Notes: generated by a model from the sequence alone, not told the origin. 64,000 bases of DNA from an uncultured Thermoguttaceae bacterium (GCA_937951625.1 CALFBP010000039.1:31000-94999); one strand, 5' to 3'; positions 36,111 through 45,431 are shown, numbered from the stretch's first letter. A program made the numbers and translations.

Positions 36111-38447
36111 TCACTCCGCCTTGAGTACACGGCAATCGAAGACGCCACCGGCCATGTGGCCCGAATGGGCCTGGAACCGCACCGTGACCTTGGACTTCCC
36201 CTTGGTCAGCTCGGAGGGAATAGAATAGATCTCGTCGTAGAACTGGTCCGGCCGGTTGTTGTCGAGCTTTTGCGTGGCGATTTTCGTGCCGTCGATGAGG
36301 ATGTCGAAGACCCTGGCCCCGACATCGCTTCCCCAGTAACGACAAAGGAGCTTCATCGGCTGACCGTCGAGGACCTTCATCTGATACGAGAACCACCCGC
36401 CGTCCACGGCGTGGCGCCAGTATTGGTCCTTAAAGAGGCCCGCGCTGGTCCTTTCGCCTTCCAGCGCGTGCGCTTGCTCGGAAGGCCCGTCGCCGATCCT
36501 CACGCGGTCGACGGTTTGGGCGTCGAGCATCTTTTGACGTGCTTCTTCCGCTTCGATCTGTGCCAGCACCGCACCCCATTCAGCCTCACTGAGCACGTCC
36601 CAATAGACGACGTAGGGTTTCTGGTATTGCCGGAACAGCGGAATCAAGGTGAGTTCTTGCCCGGCCTGGGCACCCGTTACGCGAAATACCTTGGGCGAAG
36701 CGGTGAAGGTGAGTGGTTTTCCAGCCACGGGCCGGAGGTGGGAGACAATATCTCCTTCGCCGCAGACGATGGCCGTGCTGGGGCTTCCCGACTCAATTTC
36801 GGCGCAGAGCACCAGCGGGCCGTAAAGAACCGCCAACCTCTTCGGATTGTCGCGGAACCCTTCCGTGCGCAGGGTCATCGTCATGCGGATGTCCACCGTG
36901 TCGCCGTCCTGCCATACACGCTGGAGATTGACATAGCTACCCGGCCGGCTGGCGATCGCCTGAGGCTGACCGTTGATCGCAATCTCGAACCCTGAGACGG
37001 CCCAATACGGATGCCGGACACGGAGCGTCATTGCGACCGGTTTTTCGCAGGCGAAGCGGAGCCGCGTGCGGTCTTCGTCGGGGAAACGGGTCTCCTGCCG
37101 CAATTTCAGCCCCCGCTCGGTCCACGAGAGCTCCGAGGCGATGAAGAGGTTCACGTAAAGGATCTTCTCGCCTTCGTGGAAATAGATGCTGTCGCCGTAC
37201 TTGGCGTGATTCTCCATGCCTGTACCCGTGCAGCACCAGAACGAGTCCGTCGGGGTGCCGAAGGTTTTTGGCACTCCGGTTTTCAGCGGGAGATAGTAGA
37301 GCACCATTCCCGTTTCCGGGTTCTGCGAGGCGAGAATGTGGTTGTACAGCGCCCGTTCGTAGTAGTCGGCGTACTCGGCCTTAGGTTCCCAGCCGAAGAG
37401 CCGCCGCGTGATCTTGAGCATGTTGTAGGTGTTGCAGGTTTCGGTGGTGTTCGGTCCAAGATATTGGGACAACCGCTCCTTAGGCGAGAAGACCTCGCCG
37501 TCGCTGTTGCCGCCGGTGACGTAGGATCGCTCCTTCGTGACCACGTCCCAAAAAAAGGTGGCGATCGTCCGCAGTTCCTCGTTCCCGGTTAATTCATACT
37601 GACGTCCGACACCAAGGATCTTGGGGAACTGCGTGTTGGCGTGCAGGCCAGTGAGCCGATCCTCGCACTTCGCCAAGGGATCGAGTACCGCGCGGTGGTT
37701 GAACCGCTGAGCCAGCTTGAGGTATTTCTCGTCGCCGGTAATCGCGTAGATGTCGGCCAGCACCTCGTTCATCCCGCCGTGTTCCACGCCGAGCATCTTT
37801 TCCATCTGCTCGTCGCTGAGTTTGTCGGTTCGGGCTTTCACCCAATCGCAAGCCTTGGCCACCACCTCCAAAGCCTGCTGGTTCCCGCAAAGGAGGTACA
37901 TATCGACCAGCCCGGCGTAAATCTTGTGGATCGTGTACCAGGGGACCCAGACGGGCTGAAGCTTTTCCACACGCTCGATGAAGCTCTCAGGAAACGCGCT
38001 GAGGTAACCATTGCCGATCTTGGCCTGACACTCCGCCAAAACCGCCACAATATAGTCGGCTTTGGTCTTGAGGGCTTCGTCACCGGAGGCGGCATACATC
38101 AACGCGCAGGCCGAGAGAAAATGGCCCAAGCTATGACCGCGGATTTCGCTGTTGGGATCTTCCCATCCGCCGAGGGGCTGGGCCGATGACGGCAGGCCCG
38201 CATTGATCCGGAAGTTGTGCAGCAGGCGATCCGCGTCGAGACTCAGTAGGTATTTGCGGTTCAATTCCATGGCGTGCTTGAAAGGCCCATCCAGAAGCCG
38301 CACCTGGTTCAGGCCGAACGGTTCCGCTGTGAGTGGAACGTTTAGCGGCACGGCAGCACGGGCAGTGGTGAGCGAAGCAAGAGCCAGAACTGGAAGCCAG
38401 ATGACTACACTACGGCAAACGACCTCGTGAAATCGACGAAAGATCAT
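36111..38447 (-). CDS. Secreted GH127-type beta-L-arabinofuranosidase-like glycosidase (DUF1680)
   Basis: 778 residues from ATG 38447 (MIFRRFHEV), with a TTG five codons earlier as an alternative. A signal peptide is seen (VVIWLPVLALASLTTARAA). The alpha/alpha-barrel has the family motifs GWEDPNSEIRGHSLGHFLSA and the zinc-site residues: Glu and Cys in TTETCNTYNMLK near 335-337 and the Cys pair in SFWCCTGTGMENH near 404-405. These correspond to Glu338, Cys340, Cys417 and Cys418 of Bifidobacterium HypBA1. The C-terminal 130 residues are an extra beta-sandwich domain. It likely releases L-arabinofuranose from plant or algal glycans in the periplasm. Alone on its transcript, ended by the terminator at 35881-35916. 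Confidence 0.9.
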   Translation of the reverse strand: MIFRRFHEVVCRSVVIWLPVLALASLTTARAAVPLNVPLTAEPFGLNQVRLLDGPFKHAMELNRKYLLSLDADRLLHNFRINAGLPSSAQPLGGWEDPNSEIRGHSLGHFLSACALMYAASGDEALKTKADYIVAVLAECQAKIGNGYLSAFPESFIERVEKLQPVWVPWYTIHKIYAGLVDMYLLCGNQQALEVVAKACDWVKARTDKLSDEQMEKMLGVEHGGMNEVLADIYAITGDEKYLKLAQRFNHRAVLDPLAKCEDRLTGLHANTQFPKILGVGRQYELTGNEELRTIATFFWDVVTKERSYVTGGNSDGEVFSPKERLSQYLGPNTTETCNTYNMLKITRRLFGWEPKAEYADYYERALYNHILASQNPETGMVLYYLPLKTGVPKTFGTPTDSFWCCTGTGMENHAKYGDSIYFHEGEKILYVNLFIASELSWTERGLKLRQETRFPDEDRTRLRFACEKPVAMTLRVRHPYWAVSGFEIAINGQPQAIASRPGSYVNLQRVWQDGDTVDIRMTMTLRTEGFRDNPKRLAVLYGPLVLCAEIESGSPSTAIVCGEGDIVSHLRPVAGKPLTFTASPKVFRVTGAQAGQELTLIPLFRQYQKPYVVYWDVLSEAEWGAVLAQIEAEEARQKMLDAQTVDRVRIGDGPSEQAHALEGERTSAGLFKDQYWRHAVDGGWFSYQMKVLDGQPMKLLCRYWGSDVGARVFDILIDGTKIATQKLDNNRPDQFYDEIYSIPSELTKGKSKVTVRFQAHSGHMAGGVFDCRVLKAE

Positions 38448-38549
38448 GAGAATTTCCCCCAAATCGAGGCAAAGACTCCGTAACCATCGTGGTCTCCAAT
38501 CTACAACACTTGAGGCTGCCTCGCTACCCGCCAGAATGCGACACTGCCA

Positions 38550-38640
38550 CTGCTAGTTTCCCCAGCGTGGGTACTAGTAATGGCCTGTCCAACACTGCAT
38601 ATCGTGGGAGGGGGTTGCCTTCGCGGGCATAGCTTCGGAA
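38550..38640 (+). repeat. Dispersed intergenic repeat, copy 1
   Basis: This 91-base stretch aligns without gaps to 41829-41919; by hand count 65 of 91 positions agree (about 71%). It holds no open frame. The surrounding 38448-38892 interval is otherwise non-coding. Confidence 0.55.
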
Positions 38641-38892
38641 TAGACCATGCTGCTCCGGTCATCCTAGGCACACTTCCGATTATTAGAACAAGTTAGCAAC
38701 CGCATTTTATCGCTGTCACAAGTCACGGATCGTAGACCCACCTATGGGCAATTCTGGAAAAGCCAACAGTGGCACCTGAGCTGCGTCTCCGTTTCGACTT
38801 TCTTGTCCGGCTATTTCCCGACCCCCCCTTCAGTGTTAAACAATTTCAGCAAGCAACAAAGTGCCATGCGGGCCCACGACCACAATAAGCAC

Positions 38893-38934
38893 ATGCGGGA
38901 CGCTGCGGGACTGCGGGACTGCGGGACTGCGGGA
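38893..38934 (+). repeat. Short 8-bp tandem repeat
   Basis: Four perfect copies of CTGCGGGA occupy 38903-38934, preceded by one copy with a single change at 38893-38900 and a two-base spacer. It lies 20 bases ahead of the tRNA-Glu promoter. Too short and regular for CRISPR. Confidence 0.85.
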
Positions 38935-38953
38935 CCCCAACCACATGGGCCCC

Positions 38954-38983
38954 TTGACGCACCCGTGCTCCGCCATGTATATA
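38954..38983 (+). promoter_or_regulatory. Sigma-70-type promoter of tRNA-Glu
   Basis: TTGACG at 38954-38959 and TATATA at 38978-38983, 18 bases apart, put the transcript start near 38990 and the tRNA 5' end 26 bases further. Both hexamers are close to consensus. Confidence 0.75.
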
Positions 38984-39015
38984 GAGGCTTTTTGGGGCGC
39001 TGAGTCCGCGCCATC

Positions 39016-39089
39016 GGCCCCGTCGTCTAGCCAGGTTAGGACACAGGCCTTTCAAGCCTGCAACACGGGTTCAAATCCCGTCGGGGTCA
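39016..39089 (+). tRNA. tRNA-Glu (anticodon TTC)
   Basis: Full cloverleaf by hand folding, 74 bases. The acceptor stem pairs GGCCCCG with CGGGGTC with one G-T wobble. The D arm holds GTCTAGCCAGGTTAGGAC. The anticodon stem CAGGC/GCCTG encloses CTTTCAA, so the anticodon is TTC (Glu, reads GAA and GAG). The T arm is ACGGGTTCAAATCCCGT. The discriminator is A and no CCA end is encoded. The D loop is one base longer than in E. coli tRNA-Glu. A clear promoter lies upstream. Confidence 0.95.
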
Positions 39090-39427
39090 TTAGGTCGTTG
39101 CCATGGGAGGGTGGGGATTATTGAATGGGGGGTTTTAGAGCTTTCCGGTAATCTCCTGCTCGCTCGCCGGGACAGCGGCCGAGGGTGACGGCGGCGAGAA
39201 TTGTTTTTGGTTTTCTGAACTCACTCTGTGCACCGCCTGCCGAAACCATGCCTTGTTCCCAAACGGGTGAGGGCAGTGCGGTGCCTGTCTCGTTGTGCGC
39301 CCCCCATCTTCTTCGTTCGGCCCGTTTAGCAGAAGCCGCATTGGGCGTGAGTGATCGGCCCGACCATTTTATCGCCGCTCACGTTCGCAATGAGCGATCA
39401 TGGACGCCGCGAGGCATTTAGAAAACC
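39090..39427. other. Gap between tRNA-Glu and fhcA
   Basis: No gene or clear signal. A G-rich patch follows the tRNA, and no strong ribosome site precedes the fhcA ATG. Confidence 0.35.
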
Positions 39428-41065
39428 ATGGCAAGCGGTTGGCTGAAAATCGCTGGCGGGAACGTTTATGATCCCGCCAATGGCATCCATGGCGAAATCC
39501 GCGACCTCTGGGTGACCGGCGGCAAAATCGCAGTCCCGCCGTCAGATACCACAGGGGAGTCGATCAGCGTGTTGGACGCTACCGGGCTCGTGGTGATGCC
39601 CGGTGGAATCGATATGCACAGCCACATTGCGGGCCCCAAGGCCAACACCGCCCGCAAACTGCGACCCGAGGAAAAAAGAGTCGCTTCGAAAGTGCCTCGA
39701 TCCGCGGCAACGCACAGTGGCACCCTGGGGAGCGTGCCGAGCAGCTTCGCCACCGGTTACAAGTATGCGGGATTGGGCTATACGACGGCCTTCGACGCAG
39801 CAGTGCCACCGCTCGGCGCCCGGCACGCCCACCAGGAACTTGCCGACACCCCCTGCATCGACAAAGGGTTTTACGTTCTCGTGGGCAACAACCACTATGT
39901 GATGCGGGCGATCAAGGACCGCGATCCGCAGCGGCTGCAAGCATTCATTGGCTGGCTCGTAGGGGCCACCAAGGCTTATGGGATCAAGGCGGTCAATCCC
40001 GGCGGGGTCGAAGTCTGGAAGCAACGCCACGCCGGAAACGTCACGAGCCTGGACGAGGCCGTTGCTCCCTACGACGTCACTCCGCGGCAGATCCTTCGCG
40101 GGCTGGCCGAGGCTGCCGACGCCCTCCAACTGCCTCACGCCCTCCACATCCACTGCAACAACTTGGGATTGCCGGGAAACTGGAGGACCACCCTTCAGAC
40201 CATGCAAGCGCTGGAGGGTTTCCGCGGCCATCTGTCGCATGTCCAATTCCACAGCTATGGCGGCGGCGAGGGCGACGAAAACACCTTCCGCTCCCAAGTC
40301 GCGGTCCTAGCCGAATACGTCAATGAACACGAAAACATCACGGTCGACGTAGGACAAGTCCTCTTTGGCAAGACCACCAGCATGACCGGCGATGGCCCCG
40401 TCGGCTACTACTTGCACAAGATTTACGGAACGAAATGGTACTCCGCCGACGTGGAACTCGAGGCTGGATGCGGCATCGCGCCGATCGAATACCGCGACAA
40501 GAGCCTCGTCCATGCGATTCAATGGGCGGTCGGGCTGGAATGGCTTCTGGCGGTCCACGATCCCTGGCGCATCGTGCTCACGACCGATCACCCCAACGGT
40601 GGCTCGTTCCTTGCCTATCCGCAAGTGATTCGGCTCTTAATGGATCGCAGCTTCCGCAACGATGTCCTCAGGACCTTACCCACCAGAGTTCGTCAGCGCA
40701 CTGCTTTGGCCGACATGGAACGCCAATACACACTGTCCGAGATATGCATCATCACCCGAGCCGGTCCTGCCCGCATTCTCGGGCTCGAACAGAAGGGACA
40801 TCTGGGGCCGGGGGCCGACGCGGACATCACCATCTACACCCCGCACGAGAACCCTCAGGTCATGTTCGAATTGCCGCGCTATGTCATTCAAAGCGGGCAG
40901 ATTGTGGTTGAAAATGGCGAAATTCGCCAGCCGCGAAACGGTCGCACGCTCCGTGTGGCTCCACCATACGATCGTGACGTGGAAGCCGACATCGCTCGAT
41001 GGTTCGACGAAGCCTACTCCGTTCGTTTCCGCAACTTTTCAATCGACGAGGGCTATTTGGAATAG
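39428..41065 (+). CDS. fhcA: Formylmethanofuran dehydrogenase/formylhydrolase subunit A
   Basis: Amidohydrolase-fold subunit that, in methylotrophs, acts in the Fhc formyltransferase/hydrolase complex of the H4MPT C1 pathway, and in methanogens in formylmethanofuran dehydrogenase (FwdA). 545 residues, the normal length. Metal ligands typical of the family are seen: GGIDMHSHIAG (HxH near residue 62), the carbamylated-Lys position in YGIKAVNPGG near 195, His in LHIHCNNLG and HVQFHSYGG, and the Asp in LTTDHPNGG near 385. The C-terminus holds GADADITIYT. No fhcB, C or D neighbour is seen. It is cytosolic. Assignment to the family is firm; activity alone, without partners, is not. Confidence 0.92.
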   Translation: MASGWLKIAGGNVYDPANGIHGEIRDLWVTGGKIAVPPSDTTGESISVLDATGLVVMPGGIDMHSHIAGPKANTARKLRPEEKRVASKVPRSAATHSGTLGSVPSSFATGYKYAGLGYTTAFDAAVPPLGARHAHQELADTPCIDKGFYVLVGNNHYVMRAIKDRDPQRLQAFIGWLVGATKAYGIKAVNPGGVEVWKQRHAGNVTSLDEAVAPYDVTPRQILRGLAEAADALQLPHALHIHCNNLGLPGNWRTTLQTMQALEGFRGHLSHVQFHSYGGGEGDENTFRSQVAVLAEYVNEHENITVDVGQVLFGKTTSMTGDGPVGYYLHKIYGTKWYSADVELEAGCGIAPIEYRDKSLVHAIQWAVGLEWLLAVHDPWRIVLTTDHPNGGSFLAYPQVIRLLMDRSFRNDVLRTLPTRVRQRTALADMERQYTLSEICIITRAGPARILGLEQKGHLGPGADADITIYTPHENPQVMFELPRYVIQSGQIVVENGEIRQPRNGRTLRVAPPYDRDVEADIARWFDEAYSVRFRNFSIDEGYLE

Positions 41066-41112
41066 CCCCTCAGGCACAGCGCACCGAGCTTTGATCTGCG
41101 GAGGTCCAGGTC

Positions 41113-41532
41113 TCAATACAATCGGCTGGACGTGATCGAGGGTTTGACCAGGGCCGTAGTGGTCGCCGGCCCGGCCCAGCGAAACGGGTGGTAGATGTTG
41201 TTCGACGACCAAGCGGGGGCGTAGTCCCCATGAATCAGGTCCACGCCAGCCATCGGCCGCTGGTTGGAAAACCCGTACCAACGCAAAGCGGCTATTCTTC
41301 GCATCCGCTCTTCGCCACGGAATTCGGCCTTCTGCCTGACCACGGCCTTCGGATCGGTGTACTGCTTCTGGTATTGTTCGTAGAACCACATTTCCTGCGT
41401 GGGCGCCAATTCGCCGGGCGAAATGCCAATCGTCGTCTTAGCCTCCGACTTGGGCGCCGACTTTTCCGCCGCCAGCGAGGGCGCCAGCAGGCAGAGGCAT
41501 ACCAGGGGCAACATCGTCCAATACCGCTTCAT
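41113..41532 (-). CDS. Small secreted protein of unknown function
   Basis: I do not recognise the family. 139 residues from ATG 41532 (MKRYWTMLPL). The first 22 residues form a signal peptide (MLPLVCLCLLAPSLAAEK). The mature part is polar, with TQEMWFYEQYQKQY and ERMRRIAALRWYGFSNQRP, followed by a Pro/Ser-rich tail. It has no cysteines after the signal and no known motif. It converges on fhcA, with 47 bases between the stops. Confidence 0.55.
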   Translation of the reverse strand: MKRYWTMLPLVCLCLLAPSLAAEKSAPKSEAKTTIGISPGELAPTQEMWFYEQYQKQYTDPKAVVRQKAEFRGEERMRRIAALRWYGFSNQRPMAGVDLIHGDYAPAWSSNNIYHPFRWAGPATTTALVKPSITSSRLY

Positions 41533-41828
41533 GAGCGCTCTCCTCGCATGGTCACCCACAATTTGTCCTACTCATGGCTTTTCGACCGGCTCGGAGCTTT
41601 CGGTTTAGAGAAGTTTTATGGATTTTGACACTCCTGGGACATGCTGGTCCTCGTTCCCGTTGGAATGCCCCCAAGTGCCTCCCTAGGCCGTTAACCCTCC
41701 CGCCCAGTTGCAATAAAGTCAAAGGTGAGTGTCTGCGCGCCGTGCGTACACGTTTTCTACTTATTGGTCGACAGTCCCATGGTACTTCAGTTGGACGGCA
41801 CCGCGCGGGTGCCACGGTGCGGGTGCCT

Positions 41829-41919
41829 CTGCTGGCTTATCCAGCGCGGGTACGGCTACTGGCTTTCCCAGCAGTGCTAATCGTGGCAGGGGTTCGCCAT
41901 CGCCGGCAATGCTTCCCGA
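41829..41919 (+). repeat. Dispersed intergenic repeat, copy 2
   Basis: Aligns gap-free over 91 bases to 38550-38640 with about 71% identity by hand count. It opens with a 17-base segment (41829-41845) whose exact reverse complement recurs at 41961-41977, so this copy sits in a larger inverted structure. Confidence 0.55.
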
Positions 41920-41977
41920 CGGACCGAGGTTCATCGGTTACCACGTCCTCAGTTCACAATGCTGGATAAGCCAGCAG
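41829..41977. repeat. 17-bp perfect inverted repeat spanning repeat copy 2
   Basis: The arms at 41829-41845 and 41961-41977 are exact reverse complements, separated by 115 bases. The left arm starts the dispersed repeat; the right arm lies beyond its end. This resembles a small mobile or REP-like element, but there is no transposase and no visible target duplication. Confidence 0.6.
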
Positions 41978-42313
41978 CGTGCCCCGGAAGCACCCGGCTC
42001 CCGGCCGAGCAGTGCCGCAAGTGCGGACGCGATTGCATGAGAGGCAACTGCCTTGCGTAACCGAATTTCGGGCAGTGGCTGCTAATTTCTATTTAATGTT
42101 TCCCTGTTCCCGGACCCGGACATCCGGTATGCTGTGAACGAATGCGGGTTTCGTCTCGATGGCGAGCTTGGCGTCGCGGTTGCTTTGCAGCGCGTTCATC
42201 ACAGAAAAACGGTGTCGCTGAAGCCAGATCAGCGACAGGAAAAGTCTTGGGTTGCCTTTCGCCGGGCTGGTGGCCGTCCCGGTGAGAATTGGGCCGGCTT
42301 AGGAGGTTGCGTC

Positions 42314-45283
42314 ATGCGATTAGTCGTTCTAAGTCCATCGCTCGCGGTTACAGTCTTCGTTTTCTTCGGGGCAACGTCGCTTCACCCTGGGGTTGGCATC
42401 GCGGCTGACAGTCGGTCTGGAGCGGCTGGCTCGGGTGGGGAGTTGCGTCAGTTGTTGGACGCAATGGTCCTCGCCGATTGGATCGATCAGGACCGTCGTT
42501 TTGGCAGGAAAGAAGCCCTCCCAAGCTCGCCCCAAAAAGCACCGGCAGTCAGCACCGCCGAGGACGCGGCCGGCGGAGTCGATGGGGTCAAGAACGGCGC
42601 TTACGGATTCCATACAGCCAGCGCCGAAGTGGACCCTTGGTGGGAAGTGGACTTGGGCGAAGTAGTCGTTTTAGACCGTGTCGTGGTGTTCAATCGGATG
42701 GATTCAGGCAAGGCGGCTCGGACGCAGGACCTCCGCGTGCTTGTGGCTTCAGACACGTCGCGGCAGTTCCAACAGGTCTATCAACACCCGGGCGTTCCCT
42801 TTGGCGGCGTGACCGACAACAAGCCTTTGGTTGTCGATCTGAAGGGCAAGGGCGTCAAGGCGCGGATTGTGCGGCTCCAGGTTCCCGGCCGGTGCTCGTT
42901 CGCCTTGGATGAAGTCGAGGTGTATGCAGCCGCCGATCCTCAGAAGAACATCGCCCTGGGCAAGCCAGCGAACCAGAAGAGCGTGGGCCTTTATTCCGTT
43001 CGTCACTCGGCGCCGGGCGCGGCTTCGCCCCAAGGCGCGGCGGAGCAGCCGGATGACGGGAGTTTTTCGCTCGCCCACACGCGCGAGGTCCTGCGTCGGG
43101 GCCGACGCCTCGCCGAGCGGCTGAAATCCCAGGCCGACGCGGCCCGGCTCGAACCTTGGGTCGCCGAGTTGGGGCGTCTGGAGGCCCGCGTCAACGCCTT
43201 GGCCGCGGAAGCCCGCGTGGCCCCGGAAATCCGCCGCGAAGTCTATCTGGCCGCACGCCGCGCGGTCCGCGAGATCGCCTTTTGCAACCCCTTGCTGAAC
43301 ATCGACAAGCTGTTGTTCGTCAAGCGGCATGACGCCGCCGGCGTGTTCCACATGTGCGACCAGTTCTATGGTTGCAACGCCGTGCCGGGCGGAGGGCTTT
43401 TCGTGCTTGAGGACCCGTTTGGCCCCCGGCCCAGGCTGATCAATCTGTTGGAGAACACCGTCGTGCAGCAAGGACGGTTGAAGGGGCGTAAGCTCGAGGG
43501 CGGTTCCTTCTTGTCGCCCGAGGTCTCCTTCGATGGCCGCACCATCCTCTTCGCCTACAGCGAGGCCACGGCCTTCGCCCAATCGCAGGGCAAGGAAATC
43601 TATCTTTGGGGGCCAGAGGTCAGTTATCACATTTTCAGAGTCAATGCGGATGGGTCGGAATTGGTGCAACTTACCGATGGGCCGTATGACGATTTCGACC
43701 CCTGCTTCCTGCCCAACGGCCGCATCGTGTTCATTTCGACGCGGCGCGGCGGGTATCTTCGTTGCGGTCGGCATTGCCCGGTGTACACCCTGTTCTCGAT
43801 GAAGCCCGACGGCAGCGACATCATCTGCTTGAGCTTCCACGAGACGCACGAATGGCAGCCGAGCGTGACCCACGAGGGAATGCTGGTTTACACGCGGTGG
43901 GACTACGTGGATCGGGACACGAACATCGCGCATCACATCTGGACGTGTTTTCCCGATGGACGCGACCCGCGCAGCTTCCACGGCAACTATCCAGTGCGGC
44001 GTGAGAGTCGTCCGTGGATGGAGATGGACATTCGGGCGGTGCCGGGATCGCACAAGTTCGTTGCCACGGCGGGAGCCCACCATGGCCACGCCTTCGGCTC
44101 GCTGGTGCTGATCGATCCCCGGGTGCCGGACGACAACGCCATGGCGCAACTGGAGCGGCTCACGCCGGATTGCCCTTTCCCGGAGGCCGAGGCCCGACCG
44201 ATCGCCCCTTACATGCAGTACGGCACTCCTTGGCCGCTGAGCGAGGACGATTATCTATGCGTCTACGACGCCCAAGCGAAGAACCGCGGCATTTACTGGA
44301 TCGACCGCGACGGCAACAAGGAACTGATCTACCGGGATGCGACGATTTCCTGCATCAGCCCAATCCCCTTGAGGCCGCGACCCACGCCGCCCGTCATTCC
44401 CTCGCAGACCGTCCAGGCAGCCGAGGATCTGGCTCGCGCCGATGGTCATGTTCCGCCGGCGACGATCGCCGTGGCCAACGTTTACGATAGCGATTTCTCT
44501 TGGCCGGCAGGCTTGAAGGTCGCGGCTCTCCGCGTCATCCAAGTGCTTCCCAAGAGCACGGCGCCGCCAAATCAGCCGCGGATCGGCGTGGCGGAACAGA
44601 CGAATGCCCGGGCGGTTTTGGGCGTCGTGCCCGTCGAAGAAGACGGTAGCGCGTTTTTCGAGGCGCCGGTGGGCAAGGAAATCTACTTCCAAGCGTTGGA
44701 TGCGGACGGCTTGGCCATCCAGTCGATGCGGTCCGGCACCTACGTCCATCCCGGCGAACGTCTGTCGTGTCAGGGCTGCCATGAGCCAAAACACCGTCCG
44801 CCGGCGATGCTCACGCGGACGCCGCTGGCATTTCGCCGCCCGCCGTCCCCCATTGCGCCCGAGCCGGAGGGCTCCAACCCCTTCAGTTTTGTGCGACTCG
44901 TCCAACCCGTGCTCGACCGCCACTGCGTCGATTGCCACCGCGAGAAGAAGGCAGTCGATTTGACGGGGACGATCGAGGGGAACCACGGTTGGACCCGCTC
45001 GTATGCCAATCTGGCCGCAAAGTACGGCTTCTACTTCCACGTCCAGAACGGATCGCTTCACTCGGGCATCCACGGAGGCAGCCGCACGACCGCCGGCCAG
45101 TTCGGAGCCCGGGCCGCGAAGCTGCTTCCTTACCTCGACGAGACGCATTACGGCGTGAAGCTGACGCCCGAGGATCGCCGCCGCATCACCCTCTGGCTCG
45201 ATTGCAATTCCGAGTTTTTCGGGTCCTACGAGAACACCCAGGCCCAGGCCCGCGGCGAGATCGTGTTCCCTACTTTGCATTGA
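42314..45283 (+). CDS. HzsA-related secreted dihaem protein with discoidin-like and propeller domains
   Basis: 989 residues from ATG 42314, seven bases after AGGAGG. Signal peptide about 1-30 (LAVTVFVFFGATS). A discoidin-like carbohydrate-binding domain spans about 85-205 (DPWWEVDLGEVVVLDRVVVFNRMD). After a helical stretch comes a PD40/WD-type beta-propeller from about 330 (PEVSFDGRTILFAYS, DFDPCFLPNGRIVFISTRRGG). Near the C-terminus are two haem c motifs, C819-QG-CH and C871-VD-CH, the second in a cytochrome-like HCVDCHREKK context. This layout matches the planctomycete proteins related to hydrazine synthase alpha. Hydrazine synthase itself needs B/C partners, none of which is here, so the function is most likely an unrelated periplasmic redox reaction. 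Confidence 0.75.
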   Translation: MRLVVLSPSLAVTVFVFFGATSLHPGVGIAADSRSGAAGSGGELRQLLDAMVLADWIDQDRRFGRKEALPSSPQKAPAVSTAEDAAGGVDGVKNGAYGFHTASAEVDPWWEVDLGEVVVLDRVVVFNRMDSGKAARTQDLRVLVASDTSRQFQQVYQHPGVPFGGVTDNKPLVVDLKGKGVKARIVRLQVPGRCSFALDEVEVYAAADPQKNIALGKPANQKSVGLYSVRHSAPGAASPQGAAEQPDDGSFSLAHTREVLRRGRRLAERLKSQADAARLEPWVAELGRLEARVNALAAEARVAPEIRREVYLAARRAVREIAFCNPLLNIDKLLFVKRHDAAGVFHMCDQFYGCNAVPGGGLFVLEDPFGPRPRLINLLENTVVQQGRLKGRKLEGGSFLSPEVSFDGRTILFAYSEATAFAQSQGKEIYLWGPEVSYHIFRVNADGSELVQLTDGPYDDFDPCFLPNGRIVFISTRRGGYLRCGRHCPVYTLFSMKPDGSDIICLSFHETHEWQPSVTHEGMLVYTRWDYVDRDTNIAHHIWTCFPDGRDPRSFHGNYPVRRESRPWMEMDIRAVPGSHKFVATAGAHHGHAFGSLVLIDPRVPDDNAMAQLERLTPDCPFPEAEARPIAPYMQYGTPWPLSEDDYLCVYDAQAKNRGIYWIDRDGNKELIYRDATISCISPIPLRPRPTPPVIPSQTVQAAEDLARADGHVPPATIAVANVYDSDFSWPAGLKVAALRVIQVLPKSTAPPNQPRIGVAEQTNARAVLGVVPVEEDGSAFFEAPVGKEIYFQALDADGLAIQSMRSGTYVHPGERLSCQGCHEPKHRPPAMLTRTPLAFRRPPSPIAPEPEGSNPFSFVRLVQPVLDRHCVDCHREKKAVDLTGTIEGNHGWTRSYANLAAKYGFYFHVQNGSLHSGIHGGSRTTAGQFGARAAKLLPYLDETHYGVKLTPEDRRRITLWLDCNSEFFGSYENTQAQARGEIVFPTLH

Positions 45284-45431
45284 CTCGGAACTGGCCCCCG
45301 ATGGGGACCAAAGAGCAGGGCGACGACTATCGCCGAACGACGCGCATCCCCGCCGAGCGACGCCCGCGGAATCCGCCCCGATGCCGCAATTGGGAAGCCC
45401 CGTGACGTTGTTGCGGCGAGGAAATGTTCAA

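Larger units (their letters stand above)
41533..42313. other. Long intergenic region between divergent genes
   Basis: Non-coding apart from copy 2 of the dispersed repeat and its inverted repeat, listed separately, and an AGGAGG ribosome site at 42301-42306 that sets the start of the HzsA-related gene. In-frame ORF extension upstream of 42314 looks non-coding. Confidence 0.45.

Noticed and set aside
38893..38934. CRISPR array
   Set aside because: Repeat unit is 8 bp with no spacers and no cas genes nearby.
42749..44149. 466-residue minus-strand frame opposite the HzsA-related gene
   Set aside because: Antisense to a gene with signal peptide, ribosome site and haem motifs.
42314..45283. True hydrazine synthase alpha subunit (anammox)
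   Set aside because: No HzsB/C, hydrazine dehydrogenase or other anammox genes in the window, and a fused carbohydrate-binding-like domain; named only HzsA-related.
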